Of a stretch of DNA of 7,585 nt, positions 6,255 to 7,585 are shown in pieces (position 1 is the stretch's first letter; each line of letters opens with the position of its first letter). Below the pieces are notes generated by a model that had not been told where the DNA came from, did not search any database, and was given only the letters and a program-made list of their open reading frames with translations. Source of the stretch: an uncultured Clostridia bacterium (lineage in GTDB: Bacteria; Bacillota; Clostridia; Oscillospirales; Acutalibacteraceae); NCBI GenBank assembly GCA_946405565.1, contig CAMJHU010000079.1, forward strand, positions 1 to 7,585. The letters run 5' to 3'. A program made the position numbers and the translations under genes.

Positions 6255-6569
6255 ATGGAAATCAATGTAACCGCGCAAAACTTTGAAAAAGTGGTTTTGC
6301 AAAGCGAACGTCCCGTACTGATCGATTTCTGGGCGACATGGTGTCCCCCCTGCCGTATGCTGGGTCCCGTGGTAGCTGCCATCGCCGAGGAACGTGACGA
6401 TATTCTGGTATGCAAAGTGAATTCGGATGAAAATCAGGCGCTTTGCATGAAGTTCGGCGTTTCCAGCATTCCGGCTCTGTTCCTGCTCAAGGACGGCAAG
6501 GTACTGGACAGTTCGGTTGGCTATCGCGACAAGAACGCTCTTTTACGCTGGATTGATTCCGTGATCTGA
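6255..6569 (+). CDS. trxA: Thioredoxin with a CPPC active site
   Basis: This is a 104-residue single-domain thioredoxin without signal peptide, a cytoplasmic dithiol reductant for peroxidases, methionine sulfoxide reductases and ribonucleotide reductase. The active site is FWATWCPPCR with Cys30 and Cys33; the usual thioredoxin has WCGPC. The cis-proline loop SSIPALFLL (Pro73) is intact, as are the N-terminal strand and C-terminal helix, and Cys53 and Cys64 are extra. The Gly-to-Pro change is typical of TlpA/ResA-like proteins and is expected to shift redox potential or partner choice. AAAGGTGG (6237-6244) lies 10 nt before ATG 6255; an out-of-frame ATG at 6245 abuts it. It is first in a probable operon with the flavin reductase-rubredoxin gene 50 bp downstream. 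No thioredoxin reductase gene is in the window. Confidence 0.93.
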   Translation: MEINVTAQNFEKVVLQSERPVLIDFWATWCPPCRMLGPVVAAIAEERDDILVCKVNSDENQALCMKFGVSSIPALFLLKDGKVLDSSVGYRDKNALLRWIDSVI

Positions 6570-6588
6570 ATACCGGGATTCCGTATTC
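6568..6588 (+). terminator. Weak intergenic hairpin after trx
   Basis: GAATAC (6568-6573) pairs with GTATTC (6583-6588), extended by GG/CC across one bulged C, loop GATT. It starts inside the thioredoxin stop codon. Only TTTG follows, so it is more likely an attenuator or mRNA-end stabiliser than a full terminator, letting thioredoxin exceed the downstream protein. Confidence 0.4.
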
Positions 6589-6619
6589 TTTGACTCATAT
6601 CATTTAAGGAAGTGACAGT

Positions 6620-7225
6620 ATGGATTTGAATGCCCTTAACCATATTTCTTACGGTCTGTATGTGCTGAGTGTCCGTCTGGGAGACAAAGACAATGGCTGC
6701 ATCGTCAACACGGTTACGCAGGTAACTTCTTCACCCACCCGCATCGCCGTGACTGTCAACAAGCAGAATCTGACTCACGACGTCCTGCTGCACACCGGCA
6801 GCTTCAATGTCAGTGTGATCAGCGAATCCGCCAAATTTGCCCTGTTCAAGCGGTTCGGTTTCCAGAGCGGTCGGGACGCGGATAAATTTGACGGACTGAG
6901 CGGTATGCGGCGCGCCGCCAATCAGATTGCCTACATCACCGAGGGCATCAGCGCCTATCTGAGTGCCAAGGTGATTTCGTCTGTTGATCTGGGTACGCAT
7001 ACGCTGTTTATTGCCGAAGTCACTGAATGTGAAGTGCTTTCTGAAGACGCGCCCATGACCTACGCCTATTACCATGCAAACGTGAAGCCGAAACCCGAAG
7101 CATCTCCTGCCGCCAAAGGCTTCCGCTGCAAGATCTGCGGCTATATTTATGAAGGTGACGAACTTCCCCCGGATTTCATCTGTCCCTGGTGCAAGCACGG
7201 TGTGGAAGATTTTGAAAAAATCTGA
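6620..7225 (+). CDS. hrb: Flavin reductase-rubredoxin fusion (high-molecular-weight rubredoxin)
   Basis: Hrb proteins take electrons from NAD(P)H through FMN to a rubredoxin iron centre and deliver them to flavodiiron proteins; this pair is known from Moorella thermoacetica. The 201 residues hold a split-barrel FMN-binding flavin reductase domain (1-155) with NGCIVNTVTQVTSSP (25-39), VNKQNLTHD (46-54), FGFQSGRDADKF (79-90) and TYAYYHANVKPKP (147-159). A short Pro/Ala linker leads to a C-terminal rubredoxin (168-201) with FeS4 cysteines 170, 173, 188 and 191 and the ending EDFEKI. Only 14 residues separate the Cys pairs against nearly 30 in free rubredoxin, the short form also seen in rubrerythrins. 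AAGGA lies 9 nt before ATG 6620. It follows trx in the same direction, opposite fprA, and ends at a strong terminator. Confidence 0.94.
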   Translation: MDLNALNHISYGLYVLSVRLGDKDNGCIVNTVTQVTSSPTRIAVTVNKQNLTHDVLLHTGSFNVSVISESAKFALFKRFGFQSGRDADKFDGLSGMRRAANQIAYITEGISAYLSAKVISSVDLGTHTLFIAEVTECEVLSEDAPMTYAYYHANVKPKPEASPAAKGFRCKICGYIYEGDELPPDFICPWCKHGVEDFEKI

Positions 7226-7237
7226 GCGCTATTTCCC

Positions 7238-7276
7238 GCCATCGGAACGTGTATGGGTCGTTCCGATGGCTTTTTT
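7238..7276 (+). terminator. Strong terminator of the trx-hrb operon
   Basis: GCCATCGGAACG (7238-7249) and CGTTCCGATGGC (7259-7270) form a perfect 12-bp GC-rich stem with a 9-nt loop, followed by six T residues (7271-7276), 13 bp after the stop codon. Confidence 0.95.
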
Positions 7277-7306
7277 CAGTTATCTCCCCCCAATCGTCAA
7301 AAAAAG

Positions 7307-7334
7307 AACGGCACCGAGGTTCGGTGCCGTTTTT
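7307..7334. terminator. Bidirectional terminator
   Basis: AACGGCACCGA (7307-7317) pairs with TCGGTGCCGTT (7321-7331), an 11-bp stem with a 3-nt loop. TTTTT follows on the plus strand, and seven T residues follow after a C on the minus strand (7305 to 7299). It backs up the hrb terminator and most likely ends the minus-strand gene entering from the right. Confidence 0.88.
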
Positions 7335-7385
7335 GATTGTCTTTTATTGTAACAAAATAGGAGTTTTGATTATTTTCTACTTTAC

Positions 7386-7446
7386 AAAAGGATTGATTCG
7401 CTTTTCAGAGTACTCATTCTTTATGAAAACCCCTGATCCTTTTTTT
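7386..7446. repeat. Nested inverted repeats in the 3' gap
   Basis: AAAAGGAT (7386-7393) pairs with ATCCTTTT (7436-7443), and inside it TTTTCA (7402-7407) with TGAAAA (7424-7429), around a GAGTACTC palindrome (7408-7415). The plus strand continues as a T run to 7446. It may be an imperfect stem at the 3' end of the minus-strand gene that stops at 7458. The stem is AT-rich and has an internal loop, so function is doubtful. The rest of 7335-7457 shows no gene. Confidence 0.35.
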
Positions 7447-7457
7447 GTCGTGCGGCA

Positions 7458-7585
7458 TCAGAAGATAACCAGCACGAACCCCATCACACAGGAGGCAGCG
7501 GCGAGAATGGATAACTCGTTGCTGTTCTCCTTGACAAAACGCGGGAGACTGAAGCCGAACAGCTTCTCTATGGCACTATATATCA
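7458..7585 (-). CDS. 3' end of an unidentified gene, hydrophobic C-terminus
   Basis: The minus strand is open from the right edge to TGA at 7460-7458, giving 41 residues: a segment with IYSAIEKLFGF and LPRFVKENSNEL, then a hydrophobic stretch from LSILAAASCV to the end VLVIF. The last 18 residues look like a membrane helix ending right at the C-terminus. Codon choice resembles the neighbouring genes. I do not recognise the family. The bidirectional hairpin at 7307-7334 lies about 125 bp past the stop and would end its transcript. Confidence 0.6.
   Translation of the reverse strand, partial: IYSAIEKLFGFSLPRFVKENSNELSILAAASCVMGFVLVIF

Noticed and set aside
7149..7352. Plus-strand open frame overlapping the hrb end and both terminators
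   Set aside because: It runs through two strong hairpins and is out of frame with the clear rubredoxin domain.

Overview
The window fits a low- to mid-GC anaerobic member of the Bacillota, most likely class Clostridia. The grounds are strong AAGGAGG-type ribosome sites, TTG and GTG starts, sigma-A promoters with 17-bp spacers, a LytR-CpsA-Psr (LCP) protein, a DegV protein, and a flavodiiron protein encoded beside a flavin reductase-rubredoxin fusion. The genus cannot be named from this sequence. No tRNA, rRNA, CRISPR array, insertion sequence, integrase or origin was seen, so this looks like ordinary chromosomal DNA.

Left part (1-2600). A probable gene start on the minus strand runs off the left edge. 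Divergent from it is an LCP cell-envelope ligase gene (219-1472, +), with a good promoter and, just upstream of the -35, a perfect tandem 11-bp repeat that reads as a WalR-type box. It converges on a degV/fakB-like fatty-acid-binding protein gene (1561-2436, -), with a long hairpin terminator between them.

Middle (2610-4760). A single 682-residue protein (-) consists almost wholly of 17 gap-free 36-residue Sel1-like repeats. It has its own promoter and a small inverted repeat touching its ribosome site.

Right part (4770-7340). This is a redox-defence locus: a flavodiiron NO/O2 reductase (4881-6044, -) transcribed away from thioredoxin (6255-6569, +) and a flavin reductase-rubredoxin fusion of the Hrb type (6620-7225, +). 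In Moorella the Hrb protein passes electrons from NADH to FprA, so the three products probably act together against O2, NO or peroxide stress. The 210-bp divergent control region holds two clear promoters, a perfect 28-bp palindrome, a cre-like site and TGATA/TATC inverted repeats at both start points. It is the part most worth a second look.

Far right (7238-7585). Two strong hairpin terminators, then the 3' end of a minus-strand gene for a protein ending in a hydrophobic segment. The reductase pair is a known system; the less-described elements are its shared control region, the CPPC thioredoxin, and the regular Cys-bearing Sel1 array.
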